Shown here piece by piece: positions 13,200-24,799 of a stretch of 64,000 nucleotides of DNA. The notes beneath the pieces were generated by a model. That model ran no database searches. It worked only from the letters and a program-made list of their open reading frames with translations, and was not told where the DNA came from. This stretch comes from Saururus chinensis. Its lineage: Eukaryota > Streptophyta > Magnoliopsida > Piperales > Saururaceae. Both the position numbers and the translations under genes were made by a program. The stretch lies in NCBI GenBank assembly GCA_035235625.1, contig CP141144.1:25975014-26039013 (forward strand), given 5' to 3'. How positions within the stretch are numbered: the stretch's first letter is position 1; each line of letters starts with the position of its first letter.

Positions 13200-13725
13200 T
13201 TTGAATCTGAAGTCCTAGATCGACGAAGTGAGGCCTTTTCGTCTCCTGCAAAATCAAAATTATGTTGTCCATAGCCTCTTCTCTGTTTTGCTTTTTCCAG
13301 GAAAAATTGTATCTTTTCCACTTTGGAATTTTTTGTTGCCTGTCTACTGATGAAACTGCATATGCTTTGTGTTTATTTTTATTTTTTAATCTGAAGTCCT
13401 AGATCGACAAAGTGAGGCCTTTTCGTATCTTGCAAATCAAAATTATGTTGTCCAGAGCCTCATCTCTGTTTTGCTTTTTCCAGGAAAAATTGTATCTTTT
13501 CCACTTTGGAATTTTTTGTTGCCTGTCTACTGATGAAACTGCATATGCTTTGTGTTTTTTTTATTTTTTAATCTGAAGTCCTAGATCGACAAAGTGAGGC
13601 CTTTTCGTATCTTGCAAATCAAAATTATGTTGTCCAGAGCCTCATCTCTATTTTGCTTTTTCCAGGAAAAATTGTATCTTTTCCACTTTGGAATTTTTTG
13701 TTGCCTATTTACTATGATTGTGAAC
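13200..13725 (+). repeat. ~182-bp tandem repeat, three units, in the TIR
   Basis: Units marked by ATCTGAAGTCCTAGATCGAC begin at about 13205, 13389 and 13571, spaced 182-184 bp. The right TIR holds the same three-unit array (about 30270-30800). Units are AT-rich and non-coding. Confidence 0.85.
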
Positions 13726-13879
13726 ACCGAATGGTTTCATTTCTCATGTTCACGAAACCTGCCATGCATAAAAGGATTTCAGAGTGTCCCCTTTGTCTTC
13801 TCTTTATATCAACTAAATGCTTGCCGATGATTTTGATGCCTTTAAATGTTCGATTATTTTGATGTCTTCAATTCATATA

Positions 13880-14895
13880 AGCCTTGCAGCAATATTGCTG
13901 GAGGGTTGGAGCAATATTGCTGGAGGGTTGGAGCAATATTGCTCCAACCTTGAGCAATATTGCATCAGCATTGGAGCAATATTGCTCCAACTTGGAGCAA
14001 TATTGCATCAACCTTGGAGCAATATTCTTCCAACTTGGAGCAATATTGCATCAACCTTGTAGCAATATTGCTCCAACCTTGGAGCAATATTGTTCCAACT
14101 TGGAGCAATATTACATCAACATTGGAGCAATATTGCTCTAACATTGGAGCAATATTGCTCCAACCTTGGACAATATAGCATCAACATTGGGGCAATATTG
14201 CTCCAACATTGGGGCAATATAGCATCAACATTGGGGCAATATTGCTCCAACATTGAGGCAATATTGCTCCAACCTGAAACTGTTCATTGATTTTGATGCC
14301 TTTAAATGTTTACCGATGATTTTGATGCCTTTAAATGTTTACCGATGATTTTGATGCCTTTAATGTTCGATTATTTTGATGCCTTCAATTTATATAAGCC
14401 TTGCAGCAATATTGTTGTAGGGTTGGAGCAATATTGATTCAACTTGGAGCAATATTGCATGAACCTTGGAGCAATATTGCTCCAACCTTGGAGCAATATT
14501 GTTCCAACTTGGAGCAATATTGCATCAACATTGGAGCAATATTGCTCCAACCTGAAATGTTCTATGATTTTGATGCCTTTAATTTATATATGTCTTGGAG
14601 CAAAATTGCTATAGGGTTGGAGCAATATTACATCAACATTGGAGCAATATTGCTCCAACCTTGGAGCAATATTGCTACACCGTCAGAGCAATATTGCTCC
14701 AACATGAAATGTATTATTACTACACCGTCGGAGTAATATTGCTCCAACCTGATAGGTTCGATGATTTTGATGCCTTTAATTTATTTAAGTCTTGGAGCAA
14801 TATTGCTACACCGTAGGAGCAATATTACTACACCTTAGGATCAATATTGCTCCAACCTTGCAACAATATTGATGCAAGGATTGAGCAATATTGCT
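13880..14895 (+). repeat. Palindromic 22-bp minisatellite, left array
   Basis: Dozens of 22-bp units around the perfect palindrome TTGGAGCAATATTGCTCCAA, alternating with variants in which one half reads GCATCAAC. The array is broken by short spacers containing GATTTTGATGCCTTTAA. Because 22 is not a multiple of three, all frames read periodic Gln/Tyr/Cys/Ser/Asn-rich peptides; these are not genes. Confidence 0.92.
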
Positions 14896-15017
14896 ACAAT
14901 TGTAAATTATAAATGCTAATAATTCTTAACAACGTTATAACTTTTGTAATGTGCTTTTTGATGTTTCAGGAACATTGTCTTCACTATAGTAGGGCTTCCT
15001 TTCATTGAATATCTATC

Positions 15018-18000
15018 ATGGCAACTAAATCAAGTAGGTTTTTTTTAATCCCTACGTTTAAAATGTTTATGGATGTTGTTGATGTACTAATATTAATGCT
15101 TATGCATTAGGATTATTGCTCTTGTTATAGCAATATTTTAAATGTTAATCCTATTATCAATAATTGAATTATATGCGACATTTTAAAGACATTATTGCTA
15201 CAACATTTCTGCATTATTGGTAATTTTATAGCACACTAGCTAAAAATGTTGTAGCATTATTTCAGCTATACTCATACCATCTTGAATATGATGCCAGTGT
15301 ATATTTTAAATATTGATATGTTATTTACGGGGTTATATTCAACACTTTTATTATATGTCTAGGTACCTTCTTACTAATACTTAGATATGTATTGATGCAG
15401 AAGTTCTTGAATCAAAGAAGAGGGGCTCAAACCTTGGAGGAGGATCAGGAAGAAATAGGCGAGAGTCATTGAAAGTCCCTTGTTTCCCCTCGGGACTAGC
15501 AAAGTCAGTGAGCATATTGTCTACCTTCCCAGAGGTGAAGACTCTTGTTAGCCAAACCCCCTTCATCCAATTGTTAGACGCAAGAAACATCGTTTGTCAA
15601 GCGTCACTTTTTGAAGTAATTTTGGGTTATTGGACTGAGGCCCAACCTGGGGTCACATTCAAAGGATGTAGAGTGGACTTCACTGTGGAGGATGTGGCCC
15701 TCATTACTGGCCTGAAGAAGGGGGGCAATCGGGTGGTCTTCGCCCAAGAAAGGGAGGAGAGGGGTGCTTATTGTAAGCGTCGTTTTGGGAAGAAGCAGGT
15801 TACAAGATCTGAAATTGAGAAGACCATGGATGTTTTAACTGCCACGACCGACCCTACATCGGTGGAGGATTGTGCAAGAACGATCATCTTGCACATTTTC
15901 TCATGCCTCCTATTTCCTCAGACCCACACTGTGGTCAAGAACGCGTTAATTGACCTGGTGGAAGACATGGACAGCCTCCATCAATATGACTGGCCTCAAG
16001 CTATTTATGAATTTTTAGTAGTCTCAGCCTCAACCCTCCATAGGAAGATTATGTCGAAGGAGGCAGGCAAGTCTGAGGGCTATGGATCATTGATTGGAGC
16101 AGCATTTGTCCTACAGGTATTTTATACTTGCTACATAATTGTATTTACATGATTATATAGGAGTTACAAAATGCTAATTTTTATCTTTTATATGTTATAG
16201 GTTTGGGTGTTTGAGCATTTTAAGATGTTCATATCCCCTGTGCCGCATAAGCTGCCCCGATTTGCGAAGTGGCCAAATTGTGGCATGCTAAAGGGGGAAA
16301 AAGAGGCTAAGCACCATAGGTCGGTTGGCAAATATGCACAAATGTTTAAATTTCTGAGACCACAAGAGGTAATTGTGACTATTTTTTATATTGAAATGTT
16401 TGAGTTTTTAAAATTTGTTCAACTTTTTAGTTTATTGAACTTTGCATGTTAACTAATTGTGCATATGTTGACCACAGGTTCTATCTGTGTTGGTTCCTGT
16501 TGCGAATGAGGCAAATCTCATTGAAGGGGCAGGAAAGGCCTTAAAAAAAAGGAAGGTAGGAATGGAAGGTGGGGCGCTGGTGAAGGCGAGTGGGGGAGGA
16601 ATGTTGGTCCTGAAGTCGGCGCTAGATAATATGGCCTCTGCACTTGGAGTTGTGCATACTGCCATGCATATATTGGAGGAGGAGGGCTACTCTACTGACC
16701 ATCTACATGGTGTCATGGACACCATTTCAGAAAATTTTTTGACATTTAAGAACATGGCCAATCATTTGGTTAAGAGGCCATCAAAGAGGATGAGGCATAC
16801 CTCCCTCGCAAAGGCGGACGAGGATGAAGGTGGCAAAGCTGACAAGGAAGATATTGGAGATAATAATGATGATAATGAAGATGAGGGTGAGGAGGAGGGA
16901 GGGGAAGAGGAGGGTGAGGAGGAGGAGGGAGGGGAAGAGGGGAAGAGGTGGAGGAAGAGGGGGGAGAGGAGGTGGGAGAGGATGGGGGAGAGGAGGAAGA
17001 GGGAGGAGAGGAGGTGGGAAAGGATGGGGGAGAGGAGGAAGAGGGGGAGAGGAGGTGGGAAAGGATGGGGGAGAGGAGGAAGAGGGGGGAGAGGAGGTGG
17101 GAGAGGATGGGGGAGAGGCAGGAGAGGAGGGTAGAGTGGATGAGGGAGAGGGGGAGAGGAGGAAGAGGGGGAGAGGATGGGGGAGAGGCAGGAGAGGAGG
17201 GGAGAGTGGATGAGGGAGAGGGGAGAGAGGCGGATGAAGAGGAGGGGGCAGCGGAGCAAGGGGAGGATAAGAGAGAGGAGGGTCTAGATGGGGAGGAGAG
17301 TATGAATGTTGAGGAGGGAGATGGGGAGGGAGATAAAGAGGGTCTCACTTCGAAAAGACCTCTACGGATAAAATATAAAAGTAAGAAGTATGGGACCCCT
17401 TTTACTCAGGAGAGAAAGAGGAAGAGGAGGGAGAAGAAGGAAATGACTGTGGAGGAGGCTGCAACCATTTTAGTTTCTTGTGAAGCCTCAGCCAAGCAAG
17501 CATCCCGTACCTTCCCTCGCCGTCCAATGAAGATTAACTTATGCAGTCCTCTATCTAATTTGTGTATGCGAGATCAAGACACTATTCAAAAATTCATTAC
17601 AGATAGGAGCCATTCTGTGGTGGGTGTCGGTGTCGCAGACAATGACTTAGTGGATATGCTGAAGGCGGAGTACATCTCGTCTAATGTAAGACTACAATTT
17701 CTATCTCTTTAAATCTTAAGTATTCAATATTGATTTTATACTAAGTGTATGCTTCAATGTATGTAGGTAATAGATGCTTACATGTATATGCTACAACAAA
17801 GAGCATCTAGATCTACTGGAAATGCCTTCCCCAAATGCCACTTTGGGACCTTTGCGTTGTAATTTTATTTCACCAAGGTATGGTCCAAAGCCTAATATTT
17901 TTATGTATTGGGTTAAGTTTGGATATGGACTAAGTCAAATCCAATGGGAATTGCAATTGAAGGTTATGGCAGAGGACGCATTGGAGGACCTCGCAACCAC

Positions 18001-18600
18001 ATGTTTTGGAGCCGATAAAGAATGTCCTGATTTCATCTTTATACCAATGTGTGACAATGCACATTTTCACTTATTGGTCATAGATGTTGACAAGACTGAA
18101 GTGAAATGGTTTAATTCCATGCATGGGTATGGCCATAAGAAACGACATCCTAATGTGAAAAAATTGGTGAGTTAATGTATGATTCATTGAAACCAATTTT
18201 GTTTTTAAACAATTACTTTGAAACTAATTTGGCAAATATGTGAATAATAGATGGATAGCATTGGAGTATTTCTTGAGGAGCACCTTAAGGTACCTAATGC
18301 TAAAAAGTGGAAGATCGTTAGTAAGAAGGGACCATACCAATCAAACGGGGTTGATTGTGGGTTCTTCCTCATGCGTACTGTATATTGCATTAGTTCTGGT
18401 TTGCCAGTTGATTATACTCAGGTATAATGGGGTTAATAAGATATATGGGCCAATTGCATATATTTTTTTATTTCTTCTTTATTCCTTCAGTCAAAATGGG
18501 ATACTAACAAATTTATTCGTTTCAACATTTTTAGGAAGATATCTCTCAGCGTTTGAGACTTGGAATGGCTGCAAAGATCCTAAGAGGCTCTATTGATTGA
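15018..18600 (+). CDS. DUF1985/Ulp1-type cysteine protease gene of the MULE
   Basis: Seven exons by splice signals: 15018-15033, 15401-16116, 16201-16368, 16478-17685, 17767-18166, 18251-18421, 18535-18600. The N-terminal part (after residue ~35, FIQLLDARNIVCQASLFEVI onward) resembles the DUF1985 region found before Ulp1 domains in plant MULE proteins. A long Glu/Gly-rich linker follows, then the C48 (SUMO-protease-like) domain. Visible residues: His in AHFHLLVID, Asn where Asp is usual in WFNSMHG, and Gln and Cys in PYQSNGVDCGFF. Exon 4 is 1208 bp, out of step by one base, and the open frame changes within the purine-rich linker (16870-17240) and again near 17860. This copy is thus either degenerate or misassembled in low-complexity DNA. 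Its role in transposition is unknown; related genes travel on Arabidopsis and melon MULEs. The annotation is a model, not a proven transcript. Confidence 0.82.
16870..17240 (+). repeat. Purine-rich coding minisatellite in the Ulp1 linker
   Basis: Almost pure A/G strand made of ~40-bp units such as GAGGTGGGAGAGGATGGGGG. In one frame it reads acidic (Glu/Gly), in the others basic (Arg/Gly), and the acidic reading hops between frames along the tract, showing indels inside the repeat. Antisense frames here give Pro/Ser-rich ORFs that are shadows. Confidence 0.8.
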
Positions 18601-19290
18601 GTATGAGTCTTTATGGTGATGGTGAGAACCTTAAATGATATGTATTAATGTTTCCTAGATCCATAGGTATGTATATATGAAAGGGGTGAATCTAACATTT
18701 GCTTGGGCTTTACTTTGTATTAATGGTTGAAAGCTGATGAATTTGGTTTCCGTTGGTTTTTTTTTATTCTACTACTTACATTGGTGGTTAGATGAATGAA
18801 GCCAAAAGTTCCTGGTTGAGACTGTCATGGGGTCTTTTGTTTTTATCCGCCCAATATTTAACTCTCTTCTTCTTCATTATCTCCTTCTTCAATGTTTATC
18901 ACCCAATTATTTCCTTCTCCAAGAAAATAAAGATGAACAGAAGATTAGGTTAACTACTGTTTATAAGTTAAAATGTTCTTCTACAGGGATATGTGGAGCC
19001 AAAAAATATGAGGTGCTACTCATAGAAACTTAGATCTGAATATAATCCTCTGAGTTCTAGTCATAATGGGATTTTATACTTCTGAGAGCTGAAAGAAATA
19101 CCAGGCAATCACTTGTAGCCATGTCACTGGCCTATGAAGAAAAGGATCTCCATGACTTTTACAACTTTTTTCTTTATTTTTGTTCTCTGAGACATTCTTT
19201 ACTACTCAAAAATATGCTTCATCAATAACCATTTGTATTTATCATGTCTCCAATTGTCAACGCAGTACCAACACTATAATTTTATTCTTT
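18601..19290. other. Spacer after the Ulp1 gene
   Basis: AT-rich sequence with no recognised gene; short ORFs lack any family resemblance. It probably includes the 3' UTR of the protease gene and flanking intron sequence of the captured UFL1 piece. Confidence 0.4.
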
Positions 19291-19293
19291 CTA

Positions 19294-20455
19294 GGTGCAA
19301 GGAAGACTTGAGGGAGGACAGCTGTATACACCTGCATATGTTGCACGTATTAATGCTATGGTGCGTGGAGCTTCAAGGGGTATCATTGTTCCCACTAATT
19401 TGTCAACAGTTTGGAGCTCTCTACAACAATTATTAATTGAGACAGATGGATCGAGTGGTGTATCTGTTTAAGGTGTTTTCTTACAATCTTTATGTAATGG
19501 TCTAGTTAAGGAAGGCGAGATACTTGGATCACTTCGTGCTGGAGTTCAATGGACACCTGCTGTATGAAACATCTTATTAGCATTTGTTGCTCTTAATTAT
19601 GTTGTGGCTTTCAAAATCTCCAGTTTTCTGGCTTGATTTGCTTAAATTTACGTGAACTTTTATGATAAAAAGTTACGAGGATTAAGAATGTGAAAATGGG
19701 AGCAAATTAAACTGTTAGTAATTTGATGAAGGTTGTTGTGGGACATTTATTTTTAAATGATGTTGTCGGTTTTTGTGCTACAGGTTTTTGCCCATGCTCA
19801 AAGAGAAAGCATAGAATCTTTTTTCACTTAGGTAGGAGTACATACTAGCTTTCCAGCTTGAAACAGATTTTTATTTTTAAGAAAAATTAATGCATACATC
19901 ATCCTTGCTGCCTTTTCTAATATAATTCCCCTTGTGGATTACAGGATTGACTGCCTTTCAATTCTACCTGCAGTTTATGGGCCTCAGGATGCTCCAAAGG
20001 TTTTGTCTCAGGATGCAAATATATTATTTTCCCTTTCCTTTGGTCTCTTTTTATTTGTTTGTTTATTATGAGGTTATGTCATTCTCCCTTTCTTTAATGT
20101 GCAGGATGTGTTCGGTCTCCTAGACAAAGAAACAGAAACTCTTACTCATATAAGGGCTTCTCATGACACTGTTCTTTCTTTTATGTGAAATAAAAAGAAA
20201 AATTAGAAGCCCACCCTTTTAATCTAAGGTAGTCTTTTGTATGGCATCTTAGTTTGGTCTTTACCTTCTAATGGCATGACAATTTGTGAATGAGGATTTT
20301 TATTCTAGTTTATTTCTTTTATGAGAAATAAAAGCCCAAGATTTATATATTTTTATAACATCTTTTTCATATCTCCTTCCAGGCCTTTTTGGATATTCAA
20401 CTTTATGAGAAAGCCCTCGATTTATTTGAAGATGATCCATCAACCTCAGTATGTT
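19294..20455 (+). pseudogene. Captured fragment of UFL1 (E3 UFM1-protein ligase)
   Basis: Exon-like blocks in order on the plus strand. About 19295-19563 reads GRLEGGQLYTPAYVARINAM, then LSTVWSSLQQLL and LVKEGEILGSLRAGVQWTPA. About 19783-19830 reads VFAHAQRESIESFFT. About 19945-20020 reads WIDCLSILPAVYGPQDAPKV. About 20103-20155 reads DVFGLLDKETETL. About 20383-20452 reads ALDLFEDDPSTS. These match successive parts of plant UFL1, the ligase attaching UFM1 at the endoplasmic reticulum. Introns are retained, so capture was from genomic DNA. The fragment has in-frame stops and lacks both ends of the gene. Confidence 0.82.
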
Positions 20456-20904
20456 TTTCATTGTTGATCTTATGCTATAGTGTTTGGTTAGCAAAATACT
20501 GGAAGTAACAAGTACAAATTTTCTTGCAAAAAAGACACAGCCTTGGTAAATGAATGACTTGTATTTCATTTCCATTTACAGTTAAATTTCTTGTTGCTTT
20601 TTGTTTCCCTATTATATGTCAATTTAATCTTTAACTCTCTCTCTTGTGCCCCTTTTTTTTGGCTTTCCTCATGCAAGATAAGCATGGGTTTTCCTTCCCC
20701 CCCCCCCTCACTTATTTCATATATTTGTAATCTTTTTCTTCTCTATCTAATCAAACAGCTTCGTCAAAGTCGTTGTAAACATGTATTCTATTTATGAAAT
20801 GGAGATCTCAGGCATAAAGAAATAGACAATAATAATATATTTACTTAGACTGCAACACAGAGTTTGTTGCTGCCTGTTCTATCTCGTTTCAGAGTATTTC
20901 ACAG

Positions 20905-21125
20905 TACAGGTAGTGGCTGCTGTTGGTTTCAAGGGCAGAAGGCTTGAAATTCCGAGTGATATTAACCCTCAAGTCGCTGCTGTGATTGAGTCCAGCTGGG
21001 CCAAGTAACTAGATAACCGAACATCCATTTTTCATTTTGGATTCCCTCTTGCAGCAATGAAACACATGATAAAGCCTTCAACACCTCAACCAGTTCTTGC
21101 TGAAGTATCACAGCTTACAGAAAAC
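20905..21125 (+). pseudogene. Captured fragment of a Raf-like (EDR1-type) MAPKKK
   Basis: Reads VVAAVGFKGRRLEIPSDINP followed by QVAAVIESSW, the C-terminal lobe signature of plant CTR1/EDR1-type kinases, then after a break KPSTPQPVLAEVSQLT, like the tail after the kinase domain. Only the last subdomain is present, so it cannot be an active kinase. Same orientation as the UFL1 piece, but from an unrelated gene. Confidence 0.65.
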
Positions 21126-22050
21126 GTGAAATTAGTTGCTGAGTGCTTGTTTCTCCGCATGGACGTTGTTTTTTGGTGAAGCAATTCTAGTGGGAGCGGC
21201 TTCTGTGCAGATTGTCACATGTACAGGACTAAATCTATTTTGTGGATGAGTTTCAATTCTTTTTTGCTTCTACCTAACTCTTACCTCTTATTACGTTGGT
21301 CAATCAGAGTGCCCTGCTATCTACACTCTCTTTGTTCTGTTGAAGGCGAGCTGCTATCTCACATTTCAGGCTGAGTTTCAAACGCCCAACTTCAAATCTT
21401 TTTTCTCCGCAATCACTAAATGTGTATGGTCAAATATCTTAATATGTTTTTTGTATGTATTATTATTCCTGTGTAATTAAATGTCTAACTCATAGAGAAA
21501 ATGAATTTTCTGCGAAAAGTGAGCAATTGCTTCACTAATGTCCAATATTTACATAATGCTTATTGTACAAGCAGGGATTCTTCAATAGATGGTCGTAAAT
21601 TTCAAGAATCGGTTTGCAGTGCAAAGAAGCCGATTGATTTCATTTGTAATATCTGGACAGTTAATGATGTAAGCGTGCTGGTTTTGCCTCTTTCATCCTT
21701 TCTTATAGGGATATTCGTGATAGAAACATGGCGGTGATCATTGTTCGGTTATTTCGTCTCAAAGAGAAGAACGCATGGATGATGTGTTTATGCATGGGCT
21801 CCACGCCATGGCCTGGACACATGGCTGTTATAGCCTTGCAGGACTTCCATGCTATATGCTAAGCCTTAAGGAACCAAACCTAGTCCTCTACGTTAGAAGA
21901 GTTTTCGTTTTCTACTTCTCATTGACAATGATCCCAACCTAAACTATGCATAGGAGATCGATAGTGTATATGTTAGGGCATGTTAGCGTCTGTATTACTT
22001 ATGCTAATGTGTGTTACTATGAGCGTCGTTAATTTTTGTTTTCTAAGGAC
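21126..22050. other. Unassigned MULE interior
   Basis: No gene recognised. A short open stretch at 21501-21737 has exon-like edges but no family resemblance that could be named. It may be a further captured piece. Confidence 0.35.
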
Positions 22051-22054
22051 ATTG

Positions 22055-22945
22055 CTACTGTTAGGGCAATATTGCTCCAACATTTGAGCAATATCGCTCC
22101 AACATTAAAGCAATATCGCTCCAAAATTGCTACAATATCGCTTCAATGTTGAGCAATATCGCTCCAAAATTGCTACAACATCGCTTCAATGTTGGAGCAA
22201 TATCGCTCCAACATTGGTGCAATATCGCTCCAATGTTGGGGCAATATCGCTCCAACATTGGAGCAATATCGCTCCAACATTAAAGCAATATTGCTCAAAT
22301 GTTGGAGCAATATCGCTCCAACATTGGTGCAATATCGCTCCAATGTTGGAGCAATATCGCTCCAACATTAAAGCAATATCGCTCAAATGTTGGAGCAATA
22401 TCGCTCCAAAATTGCTACACTATCGCTTCAATGTTGGAGCAATATCGCTCCAACATTGGTGCAATATCGCTCCAATGTTGGAGCGATATCGCTCCAACAT
22501 TGAACATTAGAGCAATATCGCTCCAACATTGGTGCAATATCGCTCCAATGTTGGAGCGATATTGCTCCAACATTGGCGCAATATCGCTCCAACATTGCTA
22601 CTGTTGTTGCAATATCACTCCAACATTGAACATTAGAACAATATTGCACCAATGTTGGAGCGATATTGCTACAACATTGCTACTGTTGGAGCAATATCGC
22701 GCCAATGTTGGAGTAATATCGCTCCAACATTGGTGCAATATCGCTCCAATGTTGGAGCGATATTGCTCCAACATTGGCGCAATATCGCTCCAACATTGCT
22801 ACTATTGTTGCAATATCACTCCAACATTGAACATTAGAGCAATATCGCTCCAATGTTGGAGCGATATTGCACCAATGTTGGAGCGATATTGCTCCAATGT
22901 TGGAGCGATATTGCTCCAATGTTGGTGCGATATTGCAGCAAGTTA
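22055..22945. repeat. Central palindromic minisatellite array
   Basis: About 40 units related to those in the TIRs but with GCAATATCGCTCCAA in place of GCAATATTGCTCCAA, so the palindrome is mismatched at one pair in most units. Units flip between forms (GGAGCGATATTGC and GCAATATCGCTCC) along the array. It separates the plus-strand half of the element from the minus-strand half. Confidence 0.9.
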
Positions 22946-23204
22946 AGAATAATATTGGATGAACATTGATGTTATTCACTATAAATTTGTTTCATATTAA
23001 GTGTTTCCAAGTGATAATTTCTCTTAATGGAAATTTTAAATTACATTTCAAAACTTGAGTTCGTTAATGCTTTGATGATCACGCTTAATATATTAATGCA
23101 TATGAAACTTACTAGGTTCCAACTACTCTTTTAGTATTTACTTCATATTCATTCCCTCTAACAAACATATCAAGTAATAAAATGATCAAAGATAAGAACG
23201 AACC

Positions 23205-23645
23205 AAACAAAAATTTCTCTACACTTTCGTTGGGCATGAACTCATAGATCAATAATTTTTATTCTTAGCGGATGCACCATCCCAAAAGCCTAACAAGGTT
23301 TTAGTGCTAGAGCTTTGCAATTAGTTCCACCTCATTCTTGAACCCTTCAAATCCTTGTCCTGAACTTTGAGAGAGCCTTTTCACAGCTATTTCTTGACCA
23401 TTTACTAATTTTTTCCTGCAAGATTGCCATTAAGCTCCTTTAATACCCAGATGCTTATGATTAATGCTCAGTGAGCTATTTTATAATATATCTATTTTTA
23501 TGATCCTCCAATTTCTTTTCTTATGTTTCTGTGGAGTTACGGTTCTTAAAATCCCTACAATGAAGTGGGGAAAAACCATATAAACATGTCCACATCCACC
23601 CTCTCCAAGCTTGTTGGCCGTAAAGAAATTCTCAGAGTATGCAAT
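23205..23645 (-). pseudogene. Captured receptor-like kinase fragment (DUF26/S-domain type)
   Basis: On the minus strand: FFTANKLGEGGCGHVY at about 23640-23590 (glycine-rich loop), then after an intron [20 protein letters not shown] and [11 protein letters not shown] (catalytic Lys region), then NLVRLLG and LLIYEFMPNESVEKF. This is the order of subdomains I-V of cysteine-rich or S-locus-type receptor kinases. Stops interrupt it. A plus-strand stretch at about 23760-23875 (CLKLYHRDIALDILNRA) resembles subdomain VIb and may be a rearranged part of the same capture. Confidence 0.65.
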
Positions 23646-24234
23646 ATTGTGATAAAGGAAAACAGAGTATGCAATATTGTGCACAAATAAGAAACACTGG
23701 CAGTCCCATCTTAGGCAAGCCCCACCCATCCAAACAATAAGAATGAGGTCAACACATTTTATTTGGGATCATGTAATATGTGCAGCTTTAGACATACTGC
23801 ATCAAGGAGGATGTTTGAAGCTTTATCATCGCGATATAGCACTTGACATTCTGAATCGTGCAATAATGTGAGTTGTCATGCAGCACCAATTGCAACTTTG
23901 ATTCTTATATCCCAAGAAAGTGGCTGAGCTCCTCCTGAAAAAGAGGTCCATTTTCTATGAGATGCAATATAACTAAAAAGAAATCAACAACTACTAAATA
24001 GATATCTTTACGTATTAACAGGAGTCACAACAAGTACACATTCATGTCCGTACACCACAAACAAAGGCACTTCATCATACATGAATTATATGAAATCTAC
24101 GTCTTTAAATGTTGAAAGTGTGGGATTATTTTTACTTATGACAAACGTTTCTCCCGAAGATGCACAAGGAGCATGATTTCATTTCCAAGTAACATAAAAC
24201 AAAGTAGGATAATTTATGTTTAAATAGGTGGTTC

Positions 24235-24795
24235 TCTAGACTACCTTTTGGCAAGTACTCATAGACCAGTAATCGGTAGTCACAAACACTGGCAATAACC
24301 AATGAGCTTAACTAGATTTGGATAGTGAAGTTGACTGAGGTACTGCACAACTGTCTGTCCACATCAGTTGTGAAACCAAATTAATAACACCAATAAAACT
24401 GAGAAACTTAATTAAACAAATTCTATAAGAGAAGAAAGGCTTACCAACCACTCTTTGTGGCCTTGAAAACCATATGCTTTAAGATTCTTCACAGCAAAAA
24501 CCGTTCCAGATCCAGGCTTTAAAGCAGTTATTGTTTGCTCATCGACCCATCCCTTGAAAACATAACCGAATCCTCATTCTCCACGGAGAGATTCTGTATG
24601 GAAGTTTCTAGTCGCATTTCTGAGCTGATTGAAAGGGAAGTTCTTCAAATATGGGGATGACGAGATTTCACACTCAGTTTGTGGTGTTGGAGCATTAGAA
24701 CTACCACTATTCTTGCTTTAAGATGGCAGAGTCAAACTTGATACACTTGTAGATAGTTTTCTCTTGCTGTTGGTTTTTGAAGCCTCAAATGCAAA
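24235..24795 (-). pseudogene. Captured PBS1-like (RLCK VII) kinase fragment
   Basis: Minus strand: FEASKTNSKRKLSTSVSSL, then LKNFPFNQLRNATRNFHTES, GFGYVFKGWVDEQTITALKP, GTVFAVKNLKAYGFQGHKEW, donor near 24445, then YLSQLHYPNLVKLIGYC. This tracks the N-terminus through kinase subdomain IV of APK1/PBL-type receptor-like cytoplasmic kinases, including the conserved intron position after GHKEW. It is truncated before the catalytic loop and contains stops. It is a separate source gene from the receptor kinase at 23205-23645. Confidence 0.78.
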
Positions 24796-24799
24796 GATA

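Larger units (their letters stand above)
12153..14700 (+). repeat. Left terminal inverted repeat of the MULE
   Basis: Matches the reverse complement of about 29350-31751. From outside inwards it holds a hairpin (12173-12200), a GC-rich block with a ~92-bp duplication unique to this arm, an AT-rich block with ~182-bp tandem units, then the palindromic minisatellite. Similarity fades at about 14700. MULE TIRs usually carry the promoters of the internal genes, and the splice acceptor upstream of the Ulp1 start codon (near 14969) fits a non-coding first exon in the TIR; that is inference. Confidence 0.92.

Noticed and set aside
13817-14816. Overlapping ORFs of up to 111 residues with IAPTLEQYCSN-like periodic peptides (also 22127-22979 and 29220-30178, both strands)
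   Set aside because: They follow from a 22-bp DNA repeat read in any frame; the peptide period is 22 residues in every frame and on both strands, so there is no coding signal.
16762-17348. Pro/Ser/Leu-rich antisense ORFs of 165 and 192 residues
   Set aside because: Shadows of the purine-rich coding minisatellite of the Ulp1 gene.
22055-22945. CRISPR-like look of regularly spaced repeats
   Set aside because: No unique spacers; it is a head-to-tail minisatellite with a palindromic unit in a plant nuclear genome.
23760-23875. Independent plus-strand kinase gene
   Set aside because: Only a short HRD-like stretch; more simply a rearranged piece of the adjacent captured receptor kinase.
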